A DNA stretch of 64,000 nucleotides, taken from NCBI RefSeq assembly GCF_022179545.1, contig NZ_AP025518.1, positions 4,092,001 through 4,156,000 of the forward strand. The letters are read 5' to 3'. The notes beneath the pieces were generated by a model that saw only the letters and a list, made by a program, of their open reading frames with translations, did not search any database and was not told the DNA's origin. The position numbers were made by a program, and so were the translations under genes. This document shows positions 1 to 10,158 of the stretch, one piece after another (the first letter of the stretch is position 1; every line of letters starts with the position of its first letter). This DNA is from Mycolicibacterium fortuitum subsp. fortuitum. GTDB lineage: Bacteria > Actinomycetota > Actinomycetes > Mycobacteriales > Mycobacteriaceae.

Positions 1-785
1 ATCCCCAGTTCACCGGCCAGCCGGTACGGATCTCCCGACAGTGGCCCGACCCGCGCGATGGTGTGGACGGCCTCGGCCAGGGCGTCGGCCAACACCACCT
101 GCGGCTCACCGGCCAGCATCGCCCAGCGCAACGCCTCGGCGGCACCCGCGACGTCTCCGGTGACTGCCTTGTCCGCGATGTCGAAGCCCTTCACCTCCGC
201 CTTGCCGCTGTGATAGCGGCGCACCGCGACGGCGTCGACCTGGCCCGCGGTGTCGGCCACCAGCTGTGAACACACCGCGGCGAGCTCACGGATGTTCGAC
301 CCGACCGCATCGAGCACCGCGGTGACGGTGTCGTCGGAGACCTTGGCCCGCAGTGTGCGGAACTCGGCTCTCACGAAATCCGCGCGCTCGGCCGGCTTGG
401 TGATCCGAGCACACGGGTGTACCTGGGCGCCAAGCTTTTTCAGTTGATCGGCCAGCGCCTTGGCCCGCCCGCCGCCGGAGTGAATGACAACCAGCACGGT
501 GCCTGGCGGCAGATCCGCCGCAGCCGAGGCGATCAGGGCCACGGCATCCTTGCCCGCCTCGGCGGCGGCCTCCAGCACCACCATGCGTTCCTCGGCGAAC
601 AGCGACGGGCTGAGCAGTTCGGCGAGCTCGCTGGTGCTGACCTCGCCGGCCCGCATCCGGTCGACGGGAACGTCATCGGAGCCGGCCTGTGCCCGCAGCG
701 CGCGCAGTACCGATCCGACCGCGCGTTCGACCAGCAGTTCCTCATCGCCCAGAACCAGGTGCAGACCGTCGATCCGTTGATTCAC
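1..785 (-). CDS. holA: DNA polymerase III delta subunit, C-terminus missing at window edge
   Basis: HolA is the clamp-loader subunit that opens the beta sliding clamp. Reading leftwards from a GTG at 785 gives [20 protein letters not shown], the typical HolA opening with its LVLGDEELL strand. About 261 codons are present and the frame is still open at base 1 (the last residues read RLAGELG), so roughly 55 residues of a usual 316-320 lie outside the window. It follows comEC after a 13-base gap on the same strand, as in the M. tuberculosis comEA-comEC-holA order. The other-frame ORFs here start inside this frame and have poor codon use. Confidence 0.88.
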   Translation of the reverse strand, partial: MNQRIDGLHLVLGDEELLVERAVGSVLRALRAQAGSDDVPVDRMRAGEVSTSELAELLSPSLFAEERMVVLEAAAEAGKDAVALIASAAADLPPGTVLVVIHSGGGRAKALADQLKKLGAQVHPCARITKPAERADFVRAEFRTLRAKVSDDTVTAVLDAVGSNIRELAAVCSQLVADTAGQVDAVAVRRYHSGKAEVKGFDIADKAVTGDVAGAAEALRWAMLAGEPQVVLADALAEAVHTIARVGPLSGDPYRLAGELG

Positions 786-798
786 ACCGATGATCGTG

Positions 799-2388
799 TC
801 ACGCCGACCCGACAGCTCCGACCACCTGGCCCGCCAGCGCCCAGGCCAGCAACCCGAACAGCACCGCGGCCAACCCGCGACGCATCCACCGCAGCCGCCA
901 CAGCACCGTCAACGCCACGCCGGCCAGCGCCACCGACACCACACCGGCCATCCCCGAGGGTGATGGCAGCGCCGCCGCCGGCAGTGCCGAAGCCCACCGG
1001 GCCACCGAGAGCAGCCACCACAGTTCCGGCCCGGTGAACCGGATCAGCAACTGGGCACCGGCCGGCCAGACCGTCGAACACACGGCCGCCGCGGTACCGA
1101 GGACCGTGATCGGTGGAACCACCCCGGCCACTGCGAGATTGGCCGCCACTGACACCACGCTGACGGTGCCGGAGATCCCGGCCACCAGCGGGGCGGTGAC
1201 CAGCTGTGCCACTACCGCGACGCTGACCGCCGCAGCCACGGGCCGCGGCCAACCACGCGCCTGCAGCCGGCCCGACCACACCGGGGCGAGCACGACGATG
1301 CCGGCCGTCGCACAGACCGACAACGCGAACCCCACGTCGACCGCGAGTTGGGGAGCGGCAATCATCAGCGCGATCACGCTGGCCGCCAGCGCGGGCACCG
1401 CCTGCCGTCGGCGATGGGTCAACACGGCGAGCAAGCTCACCGCACCCATCACCGCGGCCCTCAACACGCTGGCCGAGGGCTGCACGACGATGACGAAACC
1501 GACCAGCCCCGCGCCGGCCACCAGCACGGCCGCGCGCGGCCCGATCAACGCCGCACTGAGCAGCAGGGCGCCGCACACGATGGTCACGTTCGCACCCGAC
1601 ACCGCGGTGAGATGCGTCAGGCCCGCGGTGCGAAACTGCGCGGTGGTGGTGCCGGTGACCGTCGAGGTGTCCCCCAGCACCAATGCGGGCAACATGGCGG
1701 CCTGGTCCGCGGGCAGCGCCACCCGCGCCGCCTCCGCGAAGCGCGAACGGATCCGCGCCGCGACACGTTGCACGGTCGACGCCTGCTGCGCCGAAACCTG
1801 CCCCGATGCGGCCAGCACGGCCACACTCAGGTCCTTGCGGTCCGGGCTTCGCACGGTGGCCCGCAAGCGAATCGGAGTTCCGGGACCCACCTGATCGAAG
1901 GTGGCCGGCGCGAACACGAGCACCCGGCCGGACATGGCGACCCGGTCGACCTCCCGCAGTTCGCCGCGGAACATCAGCCGTCCGCCACCGACCACCCGCG
2001 GTGGCTCAGTGGGCACCATCTCGACCGTCGCGGCGTCACCGTGGAGCCGGCCGATCGGGTGATGCTCGACCTGATGTACGCGCAGCCCGACCGACACGGC
2101 GAACCCGGCGGCGACAGCCGCGACGGCCAACACCGCCGCCGCGATCGAGGGCTGGTCGGTGCCGGCCGGGTTGCGCCCGGCTCCCCAGCGGGCCACCAGC
2201 CACGTCGACGCCACAGCGCCGAGGCCCACGACGATGGCCGCACCGGGATGCCACACGATGGCCGCGGCGGATACCGACCACGCGGTCAGGGCGGCCGGGA
2301 CGAGACGCAGATCCAGCGGCTGCCCTGTTCCCTGCCCGTCATCGGACCGCGCACCGCCGTCGGAAGCGTCACGCCCGGACCAGCTCAC
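799..2388 (-). CDS. comEC: ComEC/Rec2-family DNA-uptake channel-like membrane protein
   Basis: This is a polytopic membrane protein of the ComEC/Rec2 competence family, which in transformable bacteria carries single-stranded DNA across the membrane. The family signature reads [12 protein letters not shown] at about residues 257-268 and is followed by many hydrophobic segments. At 529 residues it is a short form without the C-terminal metallo-beta-lactamase domain. I chose the GTG at 2388. The frame stays open to 2694, but that extension is the antisense-like, Arg-rich shadow of comEA. With this start the gene overlaps the comEA stop by 20 bases, which suggests translational coupling. Natural uptake in mycobacteria is not established, so the role is inferred. 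Confidence 0.85.
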   Translation of the reverse strand: MSWSGRDASDGGARSDDGQGTGQPLDLRLVPAALTAWSVSAAAIVWHPGAAIVVGLGAVASTWLVARWGAGRNPAGTDQPSIAAAVLAVAAVAAGFAVSVGLRVHQVEHHPIGRLHGDAATVEMVPTEPPRVVGGGRLMFRGELREVDRVAMSGRVLVFAPATFDQVGPGTPIRLRATVRSPDRKDLSVAVLAASGQVSAQQASTVQRVAARIRSRFAEAARVALPADQAAMLPALVLGDTSTVTGTTTAQFRTAGLTHLTAVSGANVTIVCGALLLSAALIGPRAAVLVAGAGLVGFVIVVQPSASVLRAAVMGAVSLLAVLTHRRRQAVPALAASVIALMIAAPQLAVDVGFALSVCATAGIVVLAPVWSGRLQARGWPRPVAAAVSVAVVAQLVTAPLVAGISGTVSVVSVAANLAVAGVVPPITVLGTAAAVCSTVWPAGAQLLIRFTGPELWWLLSVARWASALPAAALPSPSGMAGVVSVALAGVALTVLWRLRWMRRGLAAVLFGLLAWALAGQVVGAVGSA

Positions 2389-3205
2389 GCAGTTTCTCCA
2401 GCCGTGCCGGGCCGATGCCGTCGACGTCGCCGAGCTGATCGACATTGTCGAACCGGCCATGAGCCGCCCGCCAGGCCACGATCGCCTCTGCGGTGACCGG
2501 ACCGATACCGGGCAGCGCATCGAGGTCCTCGACTGTCGCTGTGTTGAGGTCAACCGGCCCCGCCGCCGCACCGGATGCACGAGCAGGCGCTCCCGCAGGC
2601 GTGGCGGCCTGTCCGGACTCCGCGACCGAACTGCCCATGGTGGTCGGTTGGCCGGGCGGCGCGTCGATACCGACCACGATCTGTTCACCGTCACCCACCC
2701 GGCGAGCCATGTTCAATCCGATCAGATCGGCGCCGTCGAGCGGCCCGCCGGCGGCTTCCAGCGCATCGGCGATCCGCGCCCCGGGCTGCAGGGTCACCAG
2801 CCCGGGCTTGTGCACCAGACCGACCACGCTGACCACCACCGGGCCGGCAGCCGCTTCCACCGGCGTCGGACTCGCCGACGAAACCATCTGCACCGGAGGC
2901 AGATTCGCCGATGCCACCGGCGGCGACTGCGCGCGGATCAGCGAGAAGACCGTGACGAGCAGTGCGAGCACCCCGACACCGGCGAGCACGAGTGCCCCGG
3001 CCCGCCCAGGATCGGCGCGCACCTTGGCCATCCAGCCGGGGCCGTCTCCTGGCGCGGTATCGGGCAGCCACCGCGACAGCGCGCTCTCCGACGGGCTGTC
3101 CTGTTCTCCGCTGTCACTCTCGGCGTCGGCATCATCTCCGCCACCGCGACGATCACCACCCAGACGCCGCAGCCGCTCGACCGACGATTCGGATTCGGTT
3201 CCCAT
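2369..3205 (-). CDS. comEA: ComEA-like helix-hairpin-helix DNA-binding protein
   Basis: This 278-residue protein has a charged cytoplasmic N-terminus, one membrane helix (about 78-98, ALVLAGVGVLALLVTVFSLI), a SLBB-type segment (VVSVVGLVHKPGLVTLQPGA) and a C-terminal double helix-hairpin-helix (LNTATVEDLDALPGIGPVTA, then VDGIGPARLEKL). That architecture is the ComEA competence DNA receptor. It is first in the comEA-comEC-holA run and overlaps comEC. Whether it serves DNA uptake in this organism is unknown. The family call is firm because the HhH and SLBB parts are both clear. Confidence 0.88.
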   Translation of the reverse strand: MGTESESSVERLRRLGGDRRGGGDDADAESDSGEQDSPSESALSRWLPDTAPGDGPGWMAKVRADPGRAGALVLAGVGVLALLVTVFSLIRAQSPPVASANLPPVQMVSSASPTPVEAAAGPVVVSVVGLVHKPGLVTLQPGARIADALEAAGGPLDGADLIGLNMARRVGDGEQIVVGIDAPPGQPTTMGSSVAESGQAATPAGAPARASGAAAGPVDLNTATVEDLDALPGIGPVTAEAIVAWRAAHGRFDNVDQLGDVDGIGPARLEKLRELVRA

Positions 3206-3303
3206 GCCCGCGACGGTAGGTGCGCGTCACGACGGTCTCCGGCTTCCGGCGCGCTGGCGCCAACCTCCTGTGGATGAATCGTGCGCTGGGGATTACCGGC
3301 TCG

Positions 3304-4095
3304 TCACCCCACCGCTGTCGTGGGCGGCTGCTGGGGCGTGGCCCGCTCCAGATAGCGCAGCAACTCCACCGGGAACGGCAGCACCACGGTGGAGTTCTTC
3401 TCGGCCGCCACTTCGACGACCGTCTCCAGCAGCCGCAATTGCAGCGCTGCCGGCTCGGCCGCCATCACATCCGCGGCGGCGGCAAGCTTCTCGGACGCCT
3501 GCAGCTCACCGTCGGCGGTGATGACCCGAGCCCGTCGTTCCCGTTCCGCCTCGGCCTGTCGCGCGATGGACCGCTTCATGGAGTCCGGCAACACCACATC
3601 TTTGATCTCGACCCGGTCGATGTGGATCCCCCAGCCGACGGCGGGGTTGTCGATGAGCAGTTCGAGGCCTTGGTTGAGCCGTTCCCGGTTGGACAGCAGG
3701 TCGTCCAGGTTGCTCTTGCCGATGATCGACCGCAACGAGGTCTGCGCCACCTGGCCGATCGCCGACATGTAGTCCTGGACGTCGACCACGGCGCGCACCG
3801 GATCGATCACGTTGAAGTAGATGACGGCGTCGACCCGCACGGTGACGTTGTCGCGGGTGATGCCGTCCTGGGCGGGAACCGGCATCGTGATGATCTGCAT
3901 GTTGACCTTCTGCAACCGGTCGGCGACCGGGACGAGCATCGTCAACCCCGGTTGCCGGACGTTGTCCTGGACCCGGCCGAACCGGAAGACCACACCTCGC
4001 TCGTACTGTCTGACCACGCGGATGTTGTTCGCGGCGAGCCAGAGCATGGCGACGGCGGCGGCACCGGCCGCGGTGAGGCTGTACAGGATGTCCAT
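3304..4095 (-). CDS. SPFH/band 7 (stomatin-like) membrane protein
   Basis: This is a stomatin/prohibitin-family protein with one N-terminal membrane helix (LYSLTAAGAAAVAMLWLAAN) followed by a band 7 domain that starts RVVRQYERGVVFRFGRVQ and carries the usual NVTVRVDAVIYFNVIDP strand. Such proteins form oligomers on the membrane and are often linked to membrane microdomains or proteolysis control. I chose the ATG at 4095 because a good Shine-Dalgarno (GAGGT, six bases before) precedes it. In-frame ATGs at 4113 and 4188 lack one. It occupies the place of eis in the tuberculosis order. No NfeD partner gene is adjacent. Confidence 0.85.
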   Translation of the reverse strand: MDILYSLTAAGAAAVAMLWLAANNIRVVRQYERGVVFRFGRVQDNVRQPGLTMLVPVADRLQKVNMQIITMPVPAQDGITRDNVTVRVDAVIYFNVIDPVRAVVDVQDYMSAIGQVAQTSLRSIIGKSNLDDLLSNRERLNQGLELLIDNPAVGWGIHIDRVEIKDVVLPDSMKRSIARQAEAERERRARVITADGELQASEKLAAAADVMAAEPAALQLRLLETVVEVAAEKNSTVVLPFPVELLRYLERATPQQPPTTAVG

Positions 4096-4234
4096 GATCT
4101 GACCTCGATTCATGGCGTCACCGGGGCGAGCCCGCCCCACAGTTCGATTGTGCGACGGTGGTGGGCCTACCGCGAGTGAACAAGTCACCGATAGTGTCTA
4201 GGGTCCAGCGCAGGGCTCAGCGAGGAGACGAATC

Positions 4235-5287
4235 ATGACCGCAGCGGGTAGGCCGATCCGGGTTATCCAGTGGACCACCGGGAACATCGGGCGACGCTCG
4301 CTGCACGCGATCATCGGCCGCGACGACATGGAACTGGTCGGCGTGTACGCCTACGGCGCCGACAAGGTGGGGGTCGACGCCGCCGATTTGGCCGGCTGGC
4401 CCGAGCCCACCGGGATCAAGGCCACCAACGACATCGACGCACTGATCGCGCTGAAACCCGATGCCTGCTGTTACAACCCGATCTGGCCGAGCGTCGACGA
4501 GCTGGTCCGTCTGCTGGAGGCCGGGGTGAACGTGTGCTCCACCGCGGCATGGATCACCGGCGGCAAGCAGTCGCCCGAAGATCTGGAGCGCATCCAGAAG
4601 GCCTGCCAGACAGGCAATTCCACGATCTTCGGCAGTGGCGCCCATCCCGGCCTGACCAACATGATGGGCATGGTGCTGTCCAGCGCGTGTGAGAGCGTGG
4701 ATGAAATCCGCATCACCGAGTCGGTCGACTGTGGGGTGTACGAATCGGCAGGCACCATGGCCGCGATGGGCTTCGGGAAGGATCCCGAGACACCCGGGCT
4801 GGCCGAGAGCGTGCGCCTGGAAAGCGAAGTGTTCGCCGAGTCGGCCGCGATGATGGCCGACGCCATCGGCGCCGAGCTCGACCGCATCACCTTCGACGTC
4901 ACGTTCACCCCCGCCACCGACGACTCCGATCTGGGCTTCATGCAGATCCCCAAGGGCACCGTCGCCAGCGTGTACGGCTACCACCGCGGCTGGGTGGGCG
5001 ACAAGAACGTCGTCAGCGTCGGATTCAACTGGATCATGGGCAATCACGTCACTCCCCCGAAGCCGGTGGCGCACGGTCACGTGATCCAGGTGTTCGGCGT
5101 GCCCAACATGCGCACCGTCGTGTACTGCCTGCCGTCCAAGGACTGGAGCGAGGTCAGCCTCAACGGACTCGGCATGATCTACACCGCGCTGCCGGTCACC
5201 AACGCGGTGCCCGCCGTGGTCGCCGCCGCACCGGGAATCCTCACCCTCAAGGATCTGCCGCCGGTCACCGGGCGGTTCGCCGGCTAG
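4235..5287 (+). CDS. DapB-like NAD(P)-dependent dehydrogenase of unknown substrate
   Basis: The 350-residue product begins with a Rossmann fold (IRVIQWTTGNIGRRSLHAII) like that of dihydrodipicolinate reductase and 2,4-diaminopentanoate dehydrogenase, then has the conserved WITGG and GAHPGLTN segments found in mycobacterial DapB-like oxidoreductases. It is not the lysine-pathway DapB, being about 100 residues longer with a different C-terminus. The ATG at 4235 follows GGAG at good spacing. It is transcribed divergently from the band 7 gene and converges on degV. The substrate cannot be read from the sequence. Confidence 0.8.
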   Translation: MTAAGRPIRVIQWTTGNIGRRSLHAIIGRDDMELVGVYAYGADKVGVDAADLAGWPEPTGIKATNDIDALIALKPDACCYNPIWPSVDELVRLLEAGVNVCSTAAWITGGKQSPEDLERIQKACQTGNSTIFGSGAHPGLTNMMGMVLSSACESVDEIRITESVDCGVYESAGTMAAMGFGKDPETPGLAESVRLESEVFAESAAMMADAIGAELDRITFDVTFTPATDDSDLGFMQIPKGTVASVYGYHRGWVGDKNVVSVGFNWIMGNHVTPPKPVAHGHVIQVFGVPNMRTVVYCLPSKDWSEVSLNGLGMIYTALPVTNAVPAVVAAAPGILTLKDLPPVTGRFAG

Positions 5288-5339
5288 CCGGGCCGGGTGG
5301 GCGGCTGCTGATCGACCGTGCTGCGGTAATCGCCGATCG

Positions 5340-6179
5340 CTAAGCGTCGTCCACCGTGATGCACGCTCCGACCGCGCCACCGCCGACGTGCACGGCCAGC
5401 ACCGGACCCATTTCCGTCACCGACAACGACATCAGGTTCGGTAGCCGGTCGGTGAGTGCAGCCGCGATCTCCTCGGCACCGCCGGGGTTGTCGACGTGGT
5501 GCACGACCACCCGTACCGCCCGGTCCCCGGCTGCTTCGGCGATCTGATCGACAAGTGCCGCATGTGCTTTCGACACCGTCCGGATACGTTGTGACGGCAC
5601 CAGCCGGCCATCCACGTCGAGGCGCAGGAGCGGCTTGAGTGACAGGGCGGTGCCCAACCATGACGCCGCCGCACCGATCCGGCCGCTGCGCCGGAGGTTG
5701 TCGAGCCGGTGCACGACGATGAACGCCTGTCCGCGTGGGATCGCGGCGCGGGCCGCGGCCTCGACCGTGTCGAGTGTCGCACCACCGCGGGCTGATTCCG
5801 CTGCGGCCAGAGCGACGAAGCCCACTCCCATGGCGGCCGCACGGGAATTCACCACCCGCACCGCCTGCCCGATCTCGCGGGCCACCGCCGCGGCCGTGCT
5901 GTAGGTCCCCGACAGCGCCGCTGAAATGTGCACTGCGACAACACCGTCACCGCCGCTGTCGGCCAGCGCCTGCCGGTAGGCGTCGGCAAGATCGGCCGGC
6001 GACGCACCGGAGGTCGTGACGCGGGGCCGATCATGGATGTCCGACGGCATCTCGTCGATGCCGTCGCGCAGGTCGGTGCCATCGTCGAGGATGTGCAACG
6101 GCACCTGCCGGATTCCCCATTGCTCACACAACTCGGGACGCAACCGCGCCGTCGAGTCGGTCACCACCATGACCGCCAT
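5340..6179 (-). CDS. degV: DegV family fatty-acid-binding protein
   Basis: The 279-residue protein opens VMVVTDSTARLRPELCEQWG, the DegV signature, and has the family's ISAALSGTY motif and VVNSRAAAMGVGFVALAAAE segment. DegV proteins bind a fatty acid and act as FakB-type carriers where a FakA kinase is present; no fakA is visible nearby. It corresponds in order to Rv2417c. It starts two bases upstream of the octT stop region and is probably in one unit with the octT-gpgP-rsfS-nadD genes. Confidence 0.88.
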   Translation of the reverse strand: MAVMVVTDSTARLRPELCEQWGIRQVPLHILDDGTDLRDGIDEMPSDIHDRPRVTTSGASPADLADAYRQALADSGGDGVVAVHISAALSGTYSTAAAVAREIGQAVRVVNSRAAAMGVGFVALAAAESARGGATLDTVEAAARAAIPRGQAFIVVHRLDNLRRSGRIGAAASWLGTALSLKPLLRLDVDGRLVPSQRIRTVSKAHAALVDQIAEAAGDRAVRVVVHHVDNPGGAEEIAAALTDRLPNLMSLSVTEMGPVLAVHVGGGAVGACITVDDA

Positions 6180-6181
6180 CG

Positions 6182-6931
6182 TCAGTCGGTGGAATCCAGT
6201 TGTGGCACACCGGCATCGGCCAGGGCTTTGAGCATCAACTCCGCCACTGCCCGGTGGGCTTCGAAATTCCAGTGGATGCCATCGGGATTACCCCGGCCGT
6301 TGAGTACTTCGTCGGCGACTGCCGCCTTGAGGTCCACCAACGCCACGTCGTGTTCGGCGGCCCAGGCCGTGATCGCCTTGACCGTGGGCTCACGACCGTG
6401 ATGGGCCCTGCCGTAGGTGTCGGCGATGTGCACCGAGGGCAGCGAGGCCACCACCGGGATACCGGGCCGGTTGAAATCGATGGCGTTGCGCGTCATCTCA
6501 AGGTACTCGACCGTCACGTGGGGTGGCAGCGCCGCACGTGCGATCGGCGACAACCGCGGCTGAACCCAGCCGTAGCCGTCCCGCACCCAGCGTCGCAGCC
6601 AGGCCGGACGCACATAGCGGATCAACTCGCGCAGGGCGGTCGGCAAGGGCGAGGGCAGCGAATCCATGCCGCTGGTGGCGAACACCACGGCGCCGGCCCG
6701 GGGCAACGCCGCCCATGCCCGGGGATCCTGGGTGGAAGCCCACCACACGTCGCGGCAGGTCCAGCCGATCCGCCCGATGAGTTCGACATCCCAATCCAGT
6801 TGCTCGGCCACGATGTTGGGCCAGATCCGCGGATCGTCGGACGGCAGGCCACCGGTCGGGCCGAAATAGGACAGGGAGTCGGCGAATACCAGCAGCACCG
6901 GCCTGCGGGCAGATGAGCGATCAGAGGACAT
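6182..6931 (-). CDS. octT: SGNH-type acyltransferase, probable diglucosylglycerate octanoyltransferase
   Basis: By order and fold this matches Rv2418c (OctT), which octanoylates diglucosylglycerate, an early precursor of methylglucose lipopolysaccharide. The SGNH features are a nucleophile motif near the N-terminus (LLVFADSLS) and a C-terminal DGIHWN carrying the Asp-x-x-His pair. I chose the ATG at 6931 ([11 protein letters not shown]), giving 249 residues. The frame is open to 7021, but that extra part lies inside gpgP. The gene overlaps the gpgP stop by 11 bases, consistent with coupling. The pathway role is inferred from synteny with gpgP. Confidence 0.78.
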   Translation of the reverse strand: MSSDRSSARRPVLLVFADSLSYFGPTGGLPSDDPRIWPNIVAEQLDWDVELIGRIGWTCRDVWWASTQDPRAWAALPRAGAVVFATSGMDSLPSPLPTALRELIRYVRPAWLRRWVRDGYGWVQPRLSPIARAALPPHVTVEYLEMTRNAIDFNRPGIPVVASLPSVHIADTYGRAHHGREPTVKAITAWAAEHDVALVDLKAAVADEVLNGRGNPDGIHWNFEAHRAVAELMLKALADAGVPQLDSTD

Positions 6932-7607
6932 CGTTGGCCACCTGAGCCGAGGCATTCCAGACATCCAGCCGCCAGCGAATCGCGTCGAAACCCGGCACCT
7001 CACCGGACTCGCCGGAATCATCCGAATATCCGGACAGCTGAACCCAACTGGCGTTACCCATCCCGCCGAGCACCGGCCAGTTGTCCACCGGCAGGCCGAG
7101 CAGACCGGCCGTCAGCGCCGCGATCAACCCTCCGTGAGCGACCAGCACAACCGGCCGGTCCGAACCTTCGAGACCCCACTCCGGTTGTCCGGCAACAAGT
7201 TCGGTCACCACAGGCACGCTACGGTCGGCCACGTCGACGCGGCTCTCGCCGCCGTGCGGTGCCCACCGCGCGTCCTCGCGCCAGGCCGCGCGGGCACCCG
7301 GGGCCCCGGCATCCACCTCCTGGTGGGTCAGGCCCTGCCAATCCCCCAGGTGGGTCTCGCGCAACCGCTTGTCGATCTGTACCGCGATGCCCGCACGGTC
7401 ACCGAGCGTCATCGCGGTATCCAGGGCGCGCTTGAGGTCCGAGGACACGATCAGCAGCGGCTGACGCTTGGCCAGCACCTCGGCTGCCGCGGCCGCCTGG
7501 TCTCGGCCCAGATCGGACAGCTCGGTGTCGAGTTGTCCCTGCATCCGGCTGCCCGCGTTGTACTCGGTCTGGCCGTGACGCAACAGCACCAGCCGACGGA
7601 CCGTCAT
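6921..7607 (-). CDS. gpgP: Glucosyl-3-phosphoglycerate phosphatase, histidine phosphatase family
   Basis: The protein opens [14 protein letters not shown], the RHG catalytic motif of the phosphoglycerate mutase-like histidine phosphatases, with the second catalytic His in [10 protein letters not shown] and the acid residue in [12 protein letters not shown]. Gene order fits Rv2419c, which dephosphorylates glucosyl-3-phosphoglycerate to glucosylglycerate. I chose the ATG at 7607, seven bases after the rsfS stop, giving 228 residues. The longer open frame to 7850 is an rsfS shadow. Its neighbour octT acts later in the same precursor pathway. Confidence 0.86.
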   Translation of the reverse strand: MTVRRLVLLRHGQTEYNAGSRMQGQLDTELSDLGRDQAAAAAEVLAKRQPLLIVSSDLKRALDTAMTLGDRAGIAVQIDKRLRETHLGDWQGLTHQEVDAGAPGARAAWREDARWAPHGGESRVDVADRSVPVVTELVAGQPEWGLEGSDRPVVLVAHGGLIAALTAGLLGLPVDNWPVLGGMGNASWVQLSGYSDDSGESGEVPGFDAIRWRLDVWNASAQVANDVL

Positions 7608-7614
7608 CGGGTCC

Positions 7615-7992
7615 TCATTCGTCGACCACCGGGGTGTCCAGCTCGACCGGGATCGTCGGGCAGTCGCGCCACAGCCGTTCCAGTGCGTAGAACTCCCGCT
7701 CGTCCTGATGCTGGATGTGCACGACGATGTCGACGTAATCGAGCAGTGTCCAGCGGCCCTCGCGGGTACCTTCGCGACGTGCGGGCTTGTAGCCGGCCAG
7801 CCGCATCTTCTCCTCGACCTCGTCGACGATCGCATTGACCTGACGTTCATTGGAGGCCGACGCGATCACGAAACAGTCGGTGATCACCAGCTGGCCCGAC
7901 ACATCGATCACCACGACATCGTCGGCCAGCTTGGCCGCGGCGGCTTGGGCGGCCACGGTCGCCATTGCGACGGCCTCTTCGGTGGCGCTCAT
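7615..7992 (-). CDS. rsfS: Ribosomal silencing factor RsfS
   Basis: A 125-residue RsfS/Iojap protein, which binds L14 on the 50S subunit and blocks subunit joining when nutrients are scarce. The core reads [20 protein letters not shown] and [17 protein letters not shown], ending with [20 protein letters not shown], all standard for the family. Its ATG overlaps the nadD stop as ATGA, and the nadD-rsfS pairing is widely conserved. Confidence 0.93.
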   Translation of the reverse strand: MSATEEAVAMATVAAQAAAAKLADDVVVIDVSGQLVITDCFVIASASNERQVNAIVDEVEEKMRLAGYKPARREGTREGRWTLLDYVDIVVHIQHQDEREFYALERLWRDCPTIPVELDTPVVDE

Positions 7993-8633
7993 CGAACCGG
8001 CTCCATGGTGTCATCCTTCCCGTCGGCGGCGTACAGGCCGCGTTTGGCCACGTACTGCACTACGCCGTCGGGCACCAGGTACCAGATCGGCCGGGCCTCG
8101 GCGGCCCGCTTGCGGCAGTCACTGGACGAGATCGCCAAGGCAGGCACCTCGACCAGCGTCAACGTGTCCGGCGGCAGCTCACGCAGCGCCGCCTCGATAT
8201 GTTCGCCGTCCAACTCGTATCCCGGGCGGCTCACGCCGACGAACCGCGCCATGGAGAACAAGTCCTCCCAGTTCTGCCATGACAGGATCGACGCGAGGGC
8301 ATCGGCCCCGGTGATGAAGTACAGGTCGGCGTCGGCGTTGAGATCGCGCAGATCGCGCAAGGTGTCCTTGGTGTAGGTCGCCCCGCCGCGATCGATGTCG
8401 ACGCGGCTGACCGAGAACCGCGGGTTCGACGCGGTCGCGATCACCGTCATCAGGTACCGGTCCTCGGGAGCGCTGACCTTTCGGTCGTGCTTCTGCCAGG
8501 GCTGACCGGTGGGAACGAACACCACCTCGTCGAGTTCGAACAGGTCGGCCACCTCACTGGCGGCGACCAGGTGTCCGTTGTGGATGGGATCGAACGTCCC
8601 ACCCATCACACCCAGCCTGCGCCGTCTAGCCAC
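7989..8633 (-). CDS. nadD: Nicotinate-nucleotide adenylyltransferase
   Basis: NadD joins ATP to nicotinate mononucleotide in NAD synthesis. The nucleotidyltransferase motif [11 protein letters not shown] is near the N-terminus and the C-terminal ISSSDCR matches the ISSTxxR motif. The start is uncertain. A GTG at 8633 gives [16 protein letters not shown] (214 residues), in line with relatives, while a GTG at 8660 adds nine residues. Neither has a strong ribosome site. It overlaps rsfS by four bases and is the first gene of the chain running down to degV. Confidence 0.9.
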   Translation of the reverse strand: MARRRRLGVMGGTFDPIHNGHLVAASEVADLFELDEVVFVPTGQPWQKHDRKVSAPEDRYLMTVIATASNPRFSVSRVDIDRGGATYTKDTLRDLRDLNADADLYFITGADALASILSWQNWEDLFSMARFVGVSRPGYELDGEHIEAALRELPPDTLTLVEVPALAISSSDCRKRAAEARPIWYLVPDGVVQYVAKRGLYAADGKDDTMEPVR

Positions 8634-8706
8634 GAACAGGCAGCTTACGGCAGCGTTCACAAGCGGCGCGCAGGCTGCAGCACGGCGGCGCCACGGAGGG
8701 CCGTGC

Positions 8707-10158
8707 TCAGACCGGCAGCAACCCGTCGATCACTGCGGCCAATTGTTTGGCCGAGCGGCACTCGTGCATCGGGATGGTCTCGGCGTATTTGGGCGCCGCA
8801 GAATCGCCGCTGCCCCACAGGTGCCTGGGCTCCGGGTTCAGCCAGTGGGCGTGCCGGCTGGACGACACCATGTGCGCGAGCAGACCGGCCTCCGGGTTGC
8901 GGTAGTTGTTCCGACCGTCGCCCAGCACCAGCAGCGAGCTGCGCGGGGACAGTACGTTGGGGTACTTGTCCAGGAACGACACGAACGCGTGCCCGTAGTC
9001 GGAGTGCCCGTCACGGGTGTAGACACCTGCCTCGCGGGTGATGCGCTGCACCGCGACCGCCAGGTCGGACTCCGGCCCGAACATCTCCGTCACCTCGTCG
9101 GTGGTGTCGATGAAGGCGAACACCCGCACCCGGGAGAACTGCTGGCGCAACGCTGACACCAGCATCAGGGTGAAGTGGCTGAACCCCGCGACCGAGCCGG
9201 ACACATCACAGAGCACGACGAGCTCGGGGCGAGCCGGATGCGGCTTCTTGAGCACCACGTCGATGGGCACCCCTCCGGTGGACATCGACTTACGCAGCGT
9301 CTTGCGCAGATCGATCTCCCCGGAGCGCGACCGCCGGCGCCGCGCCGCCAGCCGCGTCGCCAAGGTGCGGGCCAGCGGCTGCACGGTCTTGCGCATCTGG
9401 CGCAGCTGTTCACCGGAGGCGCGCAGGAACTCGACGTTCTCGGCCAGCTGCGGCACTCCGTACATCTGGACGTGGTCGCGGCCCAGCTGCTCGGCAGTGC
9501 GGCGTTTGGTCTCGGATTCGACCATCTTGCGGAGTTGGGCGATGCGCTGGGCGGCCAGCGCCTTGGCGATCTCCTCCTGGGTCGGGGTGGGTTCGTCGCC
9601 GTATGGGGCCAGCAGCCCGGCGAGCAGCCGCCCCTCCAGGTCGTCCAGGCTCATGGACTTGAGCGCCTGGTACGACGAGTACGACGGTCCGCGACTGGAG
9701 TTGTAGCGGCCGTACGCCTCGACGATGCGTGCGATCATCGCCGCGAGCCGGTCATCGAGGTTGGCCAGATCCTCGTTGTCGGCCAGCATCTGCACCAAGG
9801 CGTCGCGCATTGCCTCGATGTCCTCGGGCGGCAACTGCGGCCGATCCTGGTCGCCGGCGGCGCCCTGGTCGTCGTCGAGGACCGTGCGGTCACCCAAGGC
9901 CGCCGGGAAGAACAAGTCGAACATCGCGTCGTAGGTGTCGCGGTGGTCGGGGCGGCGCAGCACCGCGCAGGCGATGCCCTCACGCAGTGCCTCACGATCA
10001 CCCAACCCGAGCACGGTGATCACCCGGCCGGCATCCACCGTCTCGGATGGTCCGACCGAGATGCCTTGTCCGCGAAGGGCTTCGACGAACTCGACGAGGT
10101 GCCCCGGCAGGCCGTGGGGAGCCAGCGGCTGGGGCGGTCGGACCCTTCGGGGCACCAT
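8707..10158 (-). CDS. VWA-domain (CoxE-like) protein paired with a MoxR ATPase
   Basis: This 483-residue protein corresponds in order to Rv2425c. The C-terminal half is a von Willebrand factor A domain with a MIDAS motif ([12 protein letters not shown], with later FIDTTDEV and [10 protein letters not shown]). The N-terminal half is the CoxE-type helical part. VWA proteins of this group work with MoxR AAA ATPases as chaperones that insert cofactors or mature enzymes. Its ATG shares one base with the stop of the MoxR gene (TGATG), so the two are translationally coupled. The client is unknown; no molybdenum hydroxylase genes are adjacent. Confidence 0.85.
   Translation of the reverse strand: MVPRRVRPPQPLAPHGLPGHLVEFVEALRGQGISVGPSETVDAGRVITVLGLGDREALREGIACAVLRRPDHRDTYDAMFDLFFPAALGDRTVLDDDQGAAGDQDRPQLPPEDIEAMRDALVQMLADNEDLANLDDRLAAMIARIVEAYGRYNSSRGPSYSSYQALKSMSLDDLEGRLLAGLLAPYGDEPTPTQEEIAKALAAQRIAQLRKMVESETKRRTAEQLGRDHVQMYGVPQLAENVEFLRASGEQLRQMRKTVQPLARTLATRLAARRRRSRSGEIDLRKTLRKSMSTGGVPIDVVLKKPHPARPELVVLCDVSGSVAGFSHFTLMLVSALRQQFSRVRVFAFIDTTDEVTEMFGPESDLAVAVQRITREAGVYTRDGHSDYGHAFVSFLDKYPNVLSPRSSLLVLGDGRNNYRNPEAGLLAHMVSSSRHAHWLNPEPRHLWGSGDSAAPKYAETIPMHECRSAKQLAAVIDGLLPV

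Noticed and set aside
2389..2694. N-terminal extension of comEC
   Set aside because: This part overlaps comEA and is Arg/Ser-rich shadow sequence; GTG at 2388 gives a normal membrane N-terminus.
4217..5380. 387-codon antisense ORF over the DapB-like gene
   Set aside because: His/Gly/Asp-rich mirror of a well-supported gene; no motifs.
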